From: a bacterium HR20
Lineage (GTDB): Bacteria; Bacteroidota; Ignavibacteria; Kapaibacteriales; NICIL-2
Reading direction: 5' to 3'
NCBI GenBank assembly: GCA_002898675.1
Contig: BEHW01000028.1
Coordinates: 1 to 21,107, forward strand
Length of the DNA: 21,107 nt
In this document: piece after piece, positions 1 to 7,340 of the stretch
How positions within the stretch are numbered: the first letter of the stretch is position 1
Layout: each line of letters begins with the position of its first letter
Program-made: the position numbers and the translations under genes
Notes under the pieces: model-generated
Seen by the model: only the letters and a program-made list of their open reading frames with translations
What the model was told of the DNA's origin: nothing
Database searches by the model: none

Positions 1-2484
1 GCCTGGGCTGGTGACGAAACCGGTTGCCGTTGGGTTGAGCGTTTGGCAAACAGAAACGGTATTGGTAAACGTGCCACCTTCGCCGGTTGTGGAGAACTGC
101 GGCGCATTGGGGACGATAAGGTTACACCACTTGATCGCGAACGCATCGCTTGCACCGCCACCGTAGGTGGTTTGCGCACCACCTGAGGCGAGATTTCCAC
201 CACCTGCAGTCGCCGACCCAACCAGATGGACATTCCGCTGGTTATCAACCGCGATACCACTGGCGATGTCGTTCCCTGTTCCGCCGGTGATGACGCTATA
301 CTCGACCGTAGGACTACCCCCCGGTGCGCGAAGGATACGGCTCCACGCTGCATCGTAGCCGCCTTGGTTCGAAGTGAACAACGCATCGAAGTTGTACGTA
401 CCAAAATTGCCCGAGGATCCGGCTGTGTATCCAGCGACGAAAATCTTTCCGCCGCGGCCATCGGATATGGTATTCGATCCAGCTTCGTTCACGTTATTAT
501 CGTCCACCGCAACGCTGGTGAGGTAGTCGTCGGCTGTCGAACCCCAGTAGCTCCCCCAGTCTCGGCCGAGCGTTGTTACACTGACGGTAAGCTGCGTCAC
601 GAACCCGTCATCGAAGGCGGTCGAGTTCGTTCCGTTGTTGAGGACAGTATTGAAGCCCGTCCCACTGGCGATGAGATTGCCGGCGTTGATCGAGTTTGTC
701 CGTCCAACGGCAATGACGGCGGTTGCATCGAGTGGATCAGCTGCGACCCCGAGGACGCGGTCGTTCTGGACAGCGCCGTAGTAGGTCGCTGCAGTCCGTC
801 CGCCGCTGGAGGTCATCAGCGCAACGAAGCCATCGAAGTTCACTGCGCCGGTCGTCGTACCGCTTCCGTTGTTATTGACGACGGTGTTGAACGAGCCTGT
901 CGTTGCAATCGCATTTGCAGTGTTGGGGCTATTGGTATAGCCGCCGACCCACACCTCACCACCTGTGCCGCGCGGCGAGAGACTGGTCACGTAGGTTTCT
1001 TGTCCGTTGGGGGTACCGGTATTGTTGCCGTAGTACGTCAGCCAGGTAATCGCGTTGAGCGTCGTCGCTGGCAAGCGGGCAATCATCCCGCAGTAGAGGC
1101 CGTTATAGGTTGTCTGGAACACGCCGGTTGTAGCCAATCCTGGGCTGGCTGTGTAACCACCGCACGTAAGATTGGTACCGTCATAGGCAACTGCGAGGAA
1201 GTAATCGTCGTTCGTTCCACCGACAAAGCGTGCCGCCTGCGGTGTGCCCCCAGCATCAAATCGAGCTACGAATGCATCCACATCCCCGGCATTGCCATTG
1301 GTAAAGAATCCACCCCAGGCTGCCGAACGTGTTTGCCCGACGACCCACACCTGACCGGAGCCGTCAGCGGTAATTCCCCAGGCGCGGTCGTCATTTGATC
1401 CGCCGAAGTACGTCGAGTATTGACGACTGCCACCGTATTGGTATGCTGCGACGAATGCATCGTAAGCACCACCGCCGAAGGTCCCTTGGGAAGCTGAAAC
1501 GATCGGGAATGTCCCTCCTCCTGCAGTGTAGCCGCAGATGTAGATGTAGGAGTTCGTACTTGCTGGGTTGAAGCTACGCTGAACAGCAATTCCGGTGCCG
1601 ACATCTTCGGCATTCCCACCGTGGAAGGTACTCCAATCGCGACCTGGGTCAATAACGAGCGTCTGGGAGCGGTCGTAGGATGGAACGTCGAACGCGATCA
1701 CGTCGCCATCGAGCCGGAAGCGGACGGCGACTTCTTGCTCTCCGCTTGCAGTACGGAGGAACGAGTACGGTGCATCTTCGGTGATGACGCCGAGCGCGGT
1801 ACGGATGCGGTAGCCGCCTTCGCTGGTTAGCTCAAGTCCATCGGCGTTCGAAACGCGGAGGCGAATTTGGCTCGGATCGCCGCCCGGGCGGACGATGAAC
1901 TCTGCCTTCATGCCTTTGCCGCGGGCTTTCAGCACAAGGTCAATGTTGGGGTAGACGTTTTCGTACACAATCGTCGAGAAACTCCGCACACCGGTGATGC
2001 CGTCTGGTCCGGCAGCAGCGGTGAAGAAGTTCGTCACTCCGGGGAGCACGCCCTCGCCGCGGAGGTTGACGTTTCGATTGGCACCGACGAGCTCCATATC
2101 CACCCGCTGGTAGCGGATGCGGGTTTGGTCAAGCTCCTTGGAGCTGATCCCTTTGCCTGGCTCATGCTTGGCGCCAGGTCCGGAGGCTTCGATGAAGACG
2201 TGTGCAATCCGATCGGGCATGAAGAAGAGTTTCGCCCCATTGGAGTGCGCAGTGAAGCGGACGCTTTCGACTTTGCGCCCTTGGTCATCAACAACCTGCC
2301 CCTTGTTTTCGAGGAATTCCAGTCCGCTGCTGCCGACCATTGCCTGCGCCGAAGCGGCAGTGCTGGCCGTGCGAGAATCGGACGATGCGGGGGCTGTTTG
2401 CCCGCGGAGCGCGGAGCTCCCAATGAGTAGTAGCGTGCACGCTGCTGCAACGATGCGTGCAGAGAAACGGAACAAGCCGTTCAT
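1..2484 (-). CDS. SBBP-repeat secreted protein, 3' end beyond window
   Basis: An uninterrupted minus-strand frame of 828 codons runs from an ATG at 2484 off the left edge. The start is set by a GGAGG four bases upstream and by a signal peptide at residues 1-29 (hydrophobic core IVAAACTLLLIGSSA). Residues 55-285 are the conserved region that usually precedes SBBP repeats, recognisable by LEFLENKGQ, by VYPNIDLVLKARGKGMKAEF and by VIDPGRDWSTFHGG. From about residue 285 to 800 there are beta-propeller-like repeats with signatures such as YFGGSNDDRAWGI, FVGGTNDDYFLAV, YYGAVQNDRVLGV and VITGGTGNDIASGI, each followed by V.G.T. and a DAFV/DGFV strand. The last residues (about 795 on) read like the start of an Ig or PKD-type domain. 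The family is extracellular, its substrate is unknown, and members usually end in a T9SS sorting domain, which cannot be checked here. It is divergent from the related gene at 3210. Confidence 0.9.
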   Translation of the reverse strand, partial: MNGLFRFSARIVAAACTLLLIGSSALRGQTAPASSDSRTASTAASAQAMVGSSGLEFLENKGQVVDDQGRKVESVRFTAHSNGAKLFFMPDRIAHVFIEASGPGAKHEPGKGISSKELDQTRIRYQRVDMELVGANRNVNLRGEGVLPGVTNFFTAAAGPDGITGVRSFSTIVYENVYPNIDLVLKARGKGMKAEFIVRPGGDPSQIRLRVSNADGLELTSEGGYRIRTALGVITEDAPYSFLRTASGEQEVAVRFRLDGDVIAFDVPSYDRSQTLVIDPGRDWSTFHGGNAEDVGTGIAVQRSFNPASTNSYIYICGYTAGGGTFPIVSASQGTFGGGAYDAFVAAYQYGGSRQYSTYFGGSNDDRAWGITADGSGQVWVVGQTRSAAWGGFFTNGNAGDVDAFVARFDAGGTPQAARFVGGTNDDYFLAVAYDGTNLTCGGYTASPGLATTGVFQTTYNGLYCGMIARLPATTLNAITWLTYYGNNTGTPNGQETYVTSLSPRGTGGEVWVGGYTNSPNTANAIATTGSFNTVVNNNGSGTTTGAVNFDGFVALMTSSGGRTAATYYGAVQNDRVLGVAADPLDATAVIAVGRTNSINAGNLIASGTGFNTVLNNGTNSTAFDDGFVTQLTVSVTTLGRDWGSYWGSTADDYLTSVAVDDNNVNEAGSNTISDGRGGKIFVAGYTAGSSGNFGTYNFDALFTSNQGGYDAAWSRILRAPGGSPTVEYSVITGGTGNDIASGIAVDNQRNVHLVGSATAGGGNLASGGAQTTYGGGASDAFAIKWCNLIVPNAPQFSTTGEGGTFTNTVSVCQTLNPTATGFVTSPG

Positions 2485-2488
2485 ACGA

Positions 2489-2493
2489 CCTCC
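2489..2493 (-). promoter_or_regulatory. Strong Shine-Dalgarno of the left SBBP gene
   Basis: GGAGG lies four bases before the ATG at 2484, in the context CGGAGGTCGTATGAA. It decides the start, because the frame stays open upstream to an ATG at 2814 and beyond. Only one other gene in the window (start 16028) has an equally good site, in almost the same context. Confidence 0.75.
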
Positions 2494-2524
2494 GGGAAAA
2501 GATGTGGGACAACATTCTGATACG

Positions 2525-2538
2525 TTCACAGGTGTGAA
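2525..2538. promoter_or_regulatory. Operator-like palindrome TTCACA-GG-TGTGAA
   Basis: A perfect 6-bp inverted repeat with a 2-bp centre sits about 40 bp upstream of the left SBBP start codon. A second, partly overlapping inverted repeat (ACGTT at 2522-2526 with AACGT at 2542-2546) surrounds it. It could be a regulator site or a short leader hairpin. The half-sites resemble TGTGA elements but are arranged in the opposite order to a CRP site, so no regulator is named. Confidence 0.35.
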
Positions 2539-2953
2539 TTCAACGTCGAATGCGATAGAATGCTTCCGCTGCAAAGACTGTACCAATCGAGAAAGTGCTT
2601 GGGGAGAATTGTTCGCTGCGGTACGTTCTGTCATTCCATCGCCGAAGGAGTTCGACATCACCACTGAGCAAGGTTCCGTGCTCGTGCGGTGCCCTGCGAC
2701 TCGAGATGGGCACCGATTGTTCCCAGCCATGCGCACAGGAAGAATATCCTGCCGAGCAGGATTGTTCCATGGCGACCGAGTGCATCGGGAATCGAAGCGT
2801 CTCGGAGCGATCATGCCTCCACATGTGCTGCAGGAGGGAGCGTCTGCAGTCGGTCGGGCGACGACCAACCACCGCATTGCGCGCTGTCGTTTCATGCAGG
2901 GCTAAAGCCGTGGTTGAACAATGCGTGCAAGCTCTTCCCACCCGACTGCGCGG

Positions 2954-2985
2954 CAAAAATACAACGCAGAGTGCATTCACTGCAA
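2954..2985 (-). promoter_or_regulatory. Candidate promoter of the left SBBP gene
   Basis: On the minus strand TATTTTTG (2961-2954) matches the Bacteroidota -7 consensus TAnnTTTG exactly. A TTG (2985-2983) lies 21 bp upstream as a -33 element. If used, transcription would begin near 2947, leaving an untranslated leader of about 460 bases before the ATG at 2484. Confidence 0.4.
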
Positions 2986-3147
2986 GAGCGCTTTAGAAAA
3001 AATCTGCTCGCCGTGCGCCGGTGCACTCCAAGCGTGCACGCAGTCGCTGCGAAGATACTGCATGCCGACGCTTGCGAAAACCACTTCCACCACGTGCATG
3101 CACCTGGAGCGCGCTCGGCAACGCCAGCGGCAGAGAGTTTGGCAGCC

Positions 3148-3179
3148 TTAGAGCAGCTGCGTGTTCCACGCTATTTTTG
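3148..3179 (+). promoter_or_regulatory. Candidate promoter of the right SBBP gene
   Basis: TATTTTTG (3172-3179) is a perfect match to the Bacteroidota -7 element. TTAG (3148-3151), one mismatch from TTTG, lies 20 bp upstream. The spacer holds the 8-bp palindrome GCAGCTGC (3153-3160). Predicted initiation near 3186 gives a leader of about 24 bases to the ATG at 3210. Confidence 0.5.
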
Positions 3180-3209
3180 CCCCTGTTTGTTCCAGCCACA
3201 CCAACACGC

Positions 3210-5234
3210 ATGGCATCTCCCCGCTTCGTCGTCACGTGTTACGTTTTCCTGACACTGTCAATGCTTTTTGACATGACAGTTCCCGCCGCTGCCCAGTGGT
3301 TTATCGAAAATCGCGGGCAGTGGGACTCCGTCGTTCGGTATGCCTCTACCAGTGGGGACGTAGTGATCACAGCGACGGAGCTACGCTGGCAGCACGCTGG
3401 AACGTGGGAGCGACTGTCGCTGGCCGATGTCACGATCGAGCCTGCCGAACAAGCAGCAGCGCACGTGAACGTGTATGGACCACAAGGCGCATTCGAAGGG
3501 CTGCGTCTGTGGCGGCGGCTGCACTGGCGCGGTCGCGATGGGAGCACGCGCGCGATCGCTGCCTGGACACGCCGCGGTCTGGAGCTTACGCTTTCCGATG
3601 GCAGCTCCCCACGCCTGCTCGCCGAGCGTACGGCAGAGCCGCTGGACTCATGGGCGCGCGGTGGCCGATTCATCGGTGCAAGCGGCCGCGATTCTATCAC
3701 CGCGATGCAAACGCTCGGCGGGGCGATCTACCTGGCAGGCTGGACGTCGAGCTCGACTCTGTTCGGCGCCAGTGGTGCTGGTGGCGGCGATGCATTTTGC
3801 ATCAAGCTTTCGAGCACCGGCGAGGTCCAATGGGCAACGGTCATCGGCGGCACTGGCGAAGATGTCGCGCTTGCGCTTGCGGTAACATCGGAGCGCATCG
3901 CGCTTGTGGGACGGACACGCTCGACGGACTTCCCCACGACAGCAGGTACGATCCAGCCCAGCTACGGCGGAGGCGATGCCGATGGTTTCATCGTCACGCT
4001 CGATCCAACAAGTGGCTCGCGGAGCGCCGCAACGTACATTGGCGGCGACGGGCGCGACGAGCTGAGCGCTTGTGCGATAGGCTCAGACGGCCGGATCGCA
4101 GCAGCGGGGACGACCGCATCTACGGGACTGGTGGCGACTGCCCACCAACAGCAACTCGCCGGATTGGAGGATGGCTACATCGTCGTCCTTGCGCCCACAC
4201 TGACAAGCCGCATCTGGAGCACCTACTACGGTGGCCGTGGGTTCGATTCGATCGCTGGCGTAGGGTTTCTGCCCGATGGAAGCCTTGTCATCGCCGGCAC
4301 AACGACCAGCCCGAACACTGGCGAGGCGATCGCAGCCAACATCGGCGAAGGCTCGCTCCGCATGACACCGCCAGACGGCTTCCTTGCGCGGCTTGACGCG
4401 CAAGGGCAGCGCCTGTGGGGACGCTACTACGGCAGCGATGGACAGGATTCGATCACCAGCCTTGCCATCACGCAGTCCGGCATGATCCTCGTGACGGGCT
4501 TTACCAACGGCACCAACTCAGCGATGAGCTACCTTGCCGAGGCGCAAGCAGCACAGAACAACTTCGCCGGTGGCGCGTGGGACGGCTTCGTCGCGGTGAT
4601 CCGTCCCGATGGGACGCGGCTGTGGGGTTCGTACTACGGCGGAACTGGATCGGATCGCTGCACCGGAGCAATCATGGATGCCCAGGGCTACGTGTACGTG
4701 ACAGGCTGGACGACATCGAGCGACTTGCCACGGGAAGCAAGCGAGAACACCACGATCGCCGGCGCGGAAGATGTGATGCTCGGCTTTTTCTCACCCGATG
4801 GAACGCGGCGCTATGCCTCGCTCCTCTACGGCGGCAGTGGGAGCGATCTGCCCTCGGGCATCGGCTGGCTCCCCGATAGCACGATCGCCATCGCTGGCTC
4901 GACGACGAGTGGAAGCTTTCCGCCACTCGATGGCCAGAGTAGTGGGGACTTCGACGGTTTCGTGCTTCGCGTCGGTGGGCTGGGCATCCTCTCGGCTGAG
5001 CAGCCTCCTGCCCAGAGTGCTCCATTTCGCATCGCCGGCTCGAGGTTGCACGTCTCCCTCCCGGAGGAATGCCGCGCAGCACGGCTTGCGATCTACACGC
5101 TCAGCGGGTTGCTCTCATTGGCTGACCAGCAGGTTTCCTCCACCGCAGACATCGAACTTCCTGCGGGGGTCTACGCGGTTCGCCTCCACTGCGTGCAGGG
5201 AGAGGAATATCGTGCCGTAGTCATCGTGCCCTAA
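3210..5234 (+). CDS. SBBP-repeat protein with T9SS C-terminal sorting domain
   Basis: This is a secreted protein of 674 residues. The frame is open from 3021, but the ATG at 3210 is chosen because it begins a signal peptide (residues 1-28, core VVTCYVFLTLSMLF, cleavage after AAA) followed at once by QWFIENRGQWDSVVRY, the typical mature start of this family. No Shine-Dalgarno is visible. The pre-repeat region (about 29-150) is shorter than that of the left neighbour. Six to seven repeats follow from about residue 158 to 590, marked by IGGTGEDVA, IGGDGRDEL, YYGGRGFDSI, YYGSDGQDSI, YYGGTGSDRC and LYGGSGSDLP. The last 80 residues form a T9SS type A sorting domain (ARLAIYTLSGLL, then LPAGVYAVRL). 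It is probably a cell-surface or released protein of unknown ligand. It is divergent from the left SBBP gene and convergent with rho. Confidence 0.9.
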   Translation: MASPRFVVTCYVFLTLSMLFDMTVPAAAQWFIENRGQWDSVVRYASTSGDVVITATELRWQHAGTWERLSLADVTIEPAEQAAAHVNVYGPQGAFEGLRLWRRLHWRGRDGSTRAIAAWTRRGLELTLSDGSSPRLLAERTAEPLDSWARGGRFIGASGRDSITAMQTLGGAIYLAGWTSSSTLFGASGAGGGDAFCIKLSSTGEVQWATVIGGTGEDVALALAVTSERIALVGRTRSTDFPTTAGTIQPSYGGGDADGFIVTLDPTSGSRSAATYIGGDGRDELSACAIGSDGRIAAAGTTASTGLVATAHQQQLAGLEDGYIVVLAPTLTSRIWSTYYGGRGFDSIAGVGFLPDGSLVIAGTTTSPNTGEAIAANIGEGSLRMTPPDGFLARLDAQGQRLWGRYYGSDGQDSITSLAITQSGMILVTGFTNGTNSAMSYLAEAQAAQNNFAGGAWDGFVAVIRPDGTRLWGSYYGGTGSDRCTGAIMDAQGYVYVTGWTTSSDLPREASENTTIAGAEDVMLGFFSPDGTRRYASLLYGGSGSDLPSGIGWLPDSTIAIAGSTTSGSFPPLDGQSSGDFDGFVLRVGGLGILSAEQPPAQSAPFRIAGSRLHVSLPEECRAARLAIYTLSGLLSLADQQVSSTADIELPAGVYAVRLHCVQGEEYRAVVIVP

Positions 5235-5349
5235 GACTTGTGGTACGATCGAACGCACGTCGTTCCGAGCGCGAACGCGTGGGGGGATGTGCGATGTTCC
5301 AGCCACCACCCCCTCGCCGCAGGGTTACGAGCAGCAGCTTAGCAAAATG

Positions 5350-6669
5350 CTACGAGTTGAGCGTCGCCAGGAACTCTTTGTTCGACCGCGTCTTTGCGAG
5401 CCGCTCCAGAAGCGTCTCCATAGCTTCGGCGGGGTTGAGATCGCTCAAGAACTTGCGGAGCACCCAAATGCGGCTGAGATCCTCTGGGGGCAAGAGCAGC
5501 TCTTCCTTCCGCGTGCCGGAGCGGTTGAGATCAATCGCTGGGAAGATGCGCTTTTCTGCGAGCTTGCGATCGAGCACAAGCTCCATGTTCCCCGTGCCTT
5601 TGAACTCTTCGAAGATGACCTCGTCCATCCGGCTGCCTGTCTCGATGAGTGCGGTGGCGATAATCGTCAGCGAGCCGCCTTCTTCGATGTTCCGCGCAGC
5701 ACCGAAGAACCGCTTGGGTTTGTGGAGCGCGTTTGCGTCCACCCCACCGGAGAGAATCTTCCCCGAGTGCGGGATGCCCGTGTTGTGCGCACGCGCCAGC
5801 CGTGTGATCGAGTCGAGCAGGATGACGACGTCCTGCCGCGCTTCGACGAGCCGTTTTGCTTTCTCGAGGACCATCTCGGCCACCTGCACGTGCCGATCGG
5901 GTGGCTCGTCGAACGTCGAGCTAATCACCTCTGCTTGGACGGAGCGTTGCATGTCGGTGACTTCCTCGGGACGCTCATCAATGAGCAGGACGATGAGCCG
6001 CACTTCGGGATGATTGCGCGAGATGCTGTTGGCGATCTTCTGGAGCAGAATCGTCTTCCCACTCTTCGGCGGCGAGACGATCAGTCCGCGCTGCCCTTTG
6101 CCGATCGGTGCGAACATGTCAATGATGCGCATCGAGTACTCGCTCGGGACGGTTTCGAGCTTGAGCTGCTTAGTTGGGTAGGTCGGCGTCAGGTTGTCGA
6201 AGAGCGTTCGATCCTTCATCAGCTCTGGCTCGACGTAGTTGACCGTCTCGACCTTGAGCAATGCAAAGAAGCGCTCGCCTTCCTTCGGTGGCCGCACGTG
6301 GCCGCGGATGGTATCGCCGGTGCGCAGCCCGAAGCGTTTGATCTGCGATGGCGAGACGTAGATGTCGTCCGGCGAGGGCAGGTAGTTGTAGTCTGCCGAG
6401 CGCAGGAAGCCATAGCCTTCCGGGAGTACCTCGAGCACGCCGGTGCTGATGGTGACGCCTTCGGAGTGGCGTTCGCGCATTTGGAGCGCTGACTGCGCTT
6501 CGAGGATGCGGAAGATCAAGTCCTGCTTGCGCAGGTCCGAATAGTCGGGAATGCCGAGCGCTTTGGCAATCTTGGTCAGCTCGGCGATCTTCTTCGACTT
6601 GAGCTCGCTCACGTCGAGCACTGCAGGCAACGGGGATGCCATCGGGGCATCGTTACCATTTTTCGCCAT
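5350..6669 (-). CDS. rho: Transcription termination factor Rho
   Basis: Rho is the hexameric RNA helicase that ends transcription at Rho-dependent sites. The 439-residue protein, close to the usual length, has the Rho N-terminal helical region (about 18-60, SELKSKKIAELTKIAKALGI), a cold-shock-like RNA-binding domain (about 74-145, with GYGFLRS and YVSPSQIKRFGLRTGD), and the RecA-like ATPase domain. Walker A is SPPKSGKT (199-206) and Walker B is VVILLD (281-286). The DERPEEVTDM segment and the GGSLTIIATALIETGSRMDE segment are typical. It lacks the long low-complexity N-terminal insertion seen in some Bacteroidota Rho proteins. The start at 6669 has no Shine-Dalgarno; the next Met is residue 10. 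It is divergent from rlmH with 191 bp between them, and a good -7 element at 6846-6839 implies a leader of about 160 bases. Confidence 0.98.
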   Translation of the reverse strand: MAKNGNDAPMASPLPAVLDVSELKSKKIAELTKIAKALGIPDYSDLRKQDLIFRILEAQSALQMRERHSEGVTISTGVLEVLPEGYGFLRSADYNYLPSPDDIYVSPSQIKRFGLRTGDTIRGHVRPPKEGERFFALLKVETVNYVEPELMKDRTLFDNLTPTYPTKQLKLETVPSEYSMRIIDMFAPIGKGQRGLIVSPPKSGKTILLQKIANSISRNHPEVRLIVLLIDERPEEVTDMQRSVQAEVISSTFDEPPDRHVQVAEMVLEKAKRLVEARQDVVILLDSITRLARAHNTGIPHSGKILSGGVDANALHKPKRFFGAARNIEEGGSLTIIATALIETGSRMDEVIFEEFKGTGNMELVLDRKLAEKRIFPAIDLNRSGTRKEELLLPPEDLSRIWVLRKFLSDLNPAEAMETLLERLAKTRSNKEFLATLNS

Positions 6670-6838
6670 GGTGTGAATGGATTAGTGGAACACGTACAAT
6701 GCTGTGAGTTCGGCGTTGGGATGATCGTTTGGTTGAGTGCTGCTCGTCCTACGCGACGCGCGCAAGGGGGTGGCGGCGCGTGCCCACACGAGTTGCTATT
6801 GATGCCGGCAGTAATTTCCGCCGCCAAACTACGACATG

Positions 6839-6867
6839 CAAACCTATTTTTCCAAGTGCGATGGCAA
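6839..6867 (-). promoter_or_regulatory. Candidate rho promoter
   Basis: On the minus strand TAGGTTTG (6846-6839) fits TAnnTTTG exactly, with TTG (6867-6865) 18 bp upstream. The TTG falls inside the first codons of rlmH, so the two divergent genes would overlap at their promoters. Initiation near 6832 leaves a leader of about 163 bases before the rho ATG, room for the kind of autoregulatory leader known for rho in other bacteria; that role is inference. Confidence 0.4.
6845..6852 (+). promoter_or_regulatory. Candidate rlmH -7 element
   Basis: TATTTTTC ends nine bases before the rlmH ATG and shares its first two bases with the opposing rho -7 element. I find no matching -33 element at the usual spacing. 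If real, the message would be leaderless or nearly so, which agrees with the absence of a Shine-Dalgarno. Confidence 0.3.
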
Positions 6868-7340
6868 CACGCTTGGTGATTTTGTGCGCCGAACGTTCGC
6901 GGCGCGAGCCCGTCGTTACGCTCTGCCGAGAGTATCTGGCAAGACTGGAACGCTACAACCTCCGTGCCAGCATTGAGGAATGTCCTCCAGCGAATGCCAG
7001 CACACCGGAAGCGACGGTTGCGGTGCAGTCTGCACAGCTCCTTGAGCGGATCCAACCGAACGATACCGTCGTGCTCCTTGACGAACGCGGGCAAGCGATG
7101 CGTTCCGAAGAGTTCGCACGGCTGCTCGATCGCTTGATGATGCAGTCGGCGCGGCGGCTGGTGTTCATTCTCGGTGGCCCGTGGGGAGTTGCGCCATCAG
7201 TGCGCGAGCGCGCCGATGTACTACTCTCGCTGAGTGCGATGACGCTCCCGCATGAGATCGCGCGCATTGTCCTCTGCGAGCAGCTCTACCGCGCAGTGAG
7301 CATCCTCCGCGGTGAGCCCTACCACCACGGGGAGCGTTAG
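6861..7340 (+). CDS. rlmH: 23S rRNA (pseudouridine1915-N3) methyltransferase RlmH
   Basis: This SPOUT-class methyltransferase uses S-adenosylmethionine to methylate pseudouridine 1915 in helix 69 of 23S rRNA. From the ATG at 6861 the product is 159 residues, against 155 in E. coli. The frame is open back to 6729, but the added residues lack family similarity, whereas MATRLVILCAERSRRE starts the typical first strand. Family signatures are VVLLDERGQAMRSEEFA, the cofactor-binding FILGGPWG, the LSLSAMTLPHEIAR knot region and the C-terminal SILRGEPYHHGER. RluD-type enzymes make the pseudouridine that RlmH modifies, and an rluD-like gene lies 2 kb away. Its stop codon interlocks with that of the convergent VWA-OmpA gene. 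Confidence 0.95.
   Translation: MATRLVILCAERSRREPVVTLCREYLARLERYNLRASIEECPPANASTPEATVAVQSAQLLERIQPNDTVVLLDERGQAMRSEEFARLLDRLMMQSARRLVFILGGPWGVAPSVRERADVLLSLSAMTLPHEIARIVLCEQLYRAVSILRGEPYHHGER

Larger units (their letters stand above)
2485..3209. other. Long divergent intergenic region between two SBBP genes
   Basis: These 725 bases hold no convincing gene. Several short frames overlap here on both strands (for example 2540-2980 minus and 2595-2996 plus), but none has a ribosome binding site, a signal peptide or a recognisable domain, and their composition is random-like. The region carries a candidate promoter for each flanking gene (2954-2985 minus, 3148-3179 plus) and an operator-like palindrome (2525-2538). 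The stretch from about 2828 to 3103 has unusually many TGCA tetramers (I count 11), including GTGCATGCAC at 3094-3103 and two GTGCAC sites at 3021 and 3034. I see no tRNA-like fold or known riboswitch. Confidence 0.6.

Noticed and set aside
226..1398. A 390-codon plus-strand frame
   Set aside because: It is the antisense shadow of the left SBBP gene, whose own frame runs unbroken to the window edge.
2485..2880. Upstream in-frame extension of the left SBBP gene, with an ATG at 2814 and another further up
   Set aside because: The frame is open for about 130 codons, but the added residues have no domain and would bury the signal peptide. The ATG at 2484 has a GGAGG and begins a signal peptide.
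2540..2980. Possible small gene (146 codons, minus strand) in the SBBP intergenic region
   Set aside because: It has no ribosome binding site and no known domain, competes with several other short frames in the same place, and spans the predicted promoter.
5251..5265. Terminator-like inverted repeat GAACG-CACGT-CGTTC between the right SBBP gene and rho
   Set aside because: The stem is only five pairs and no T-run follows. A second mini-hairpin at 5340-5352 over the rho stop is equally weak.
5287..6492. A 401-codon plus-strand frame
   Set aside because: It is codon-complementary to rho and has no recognisable protein features.
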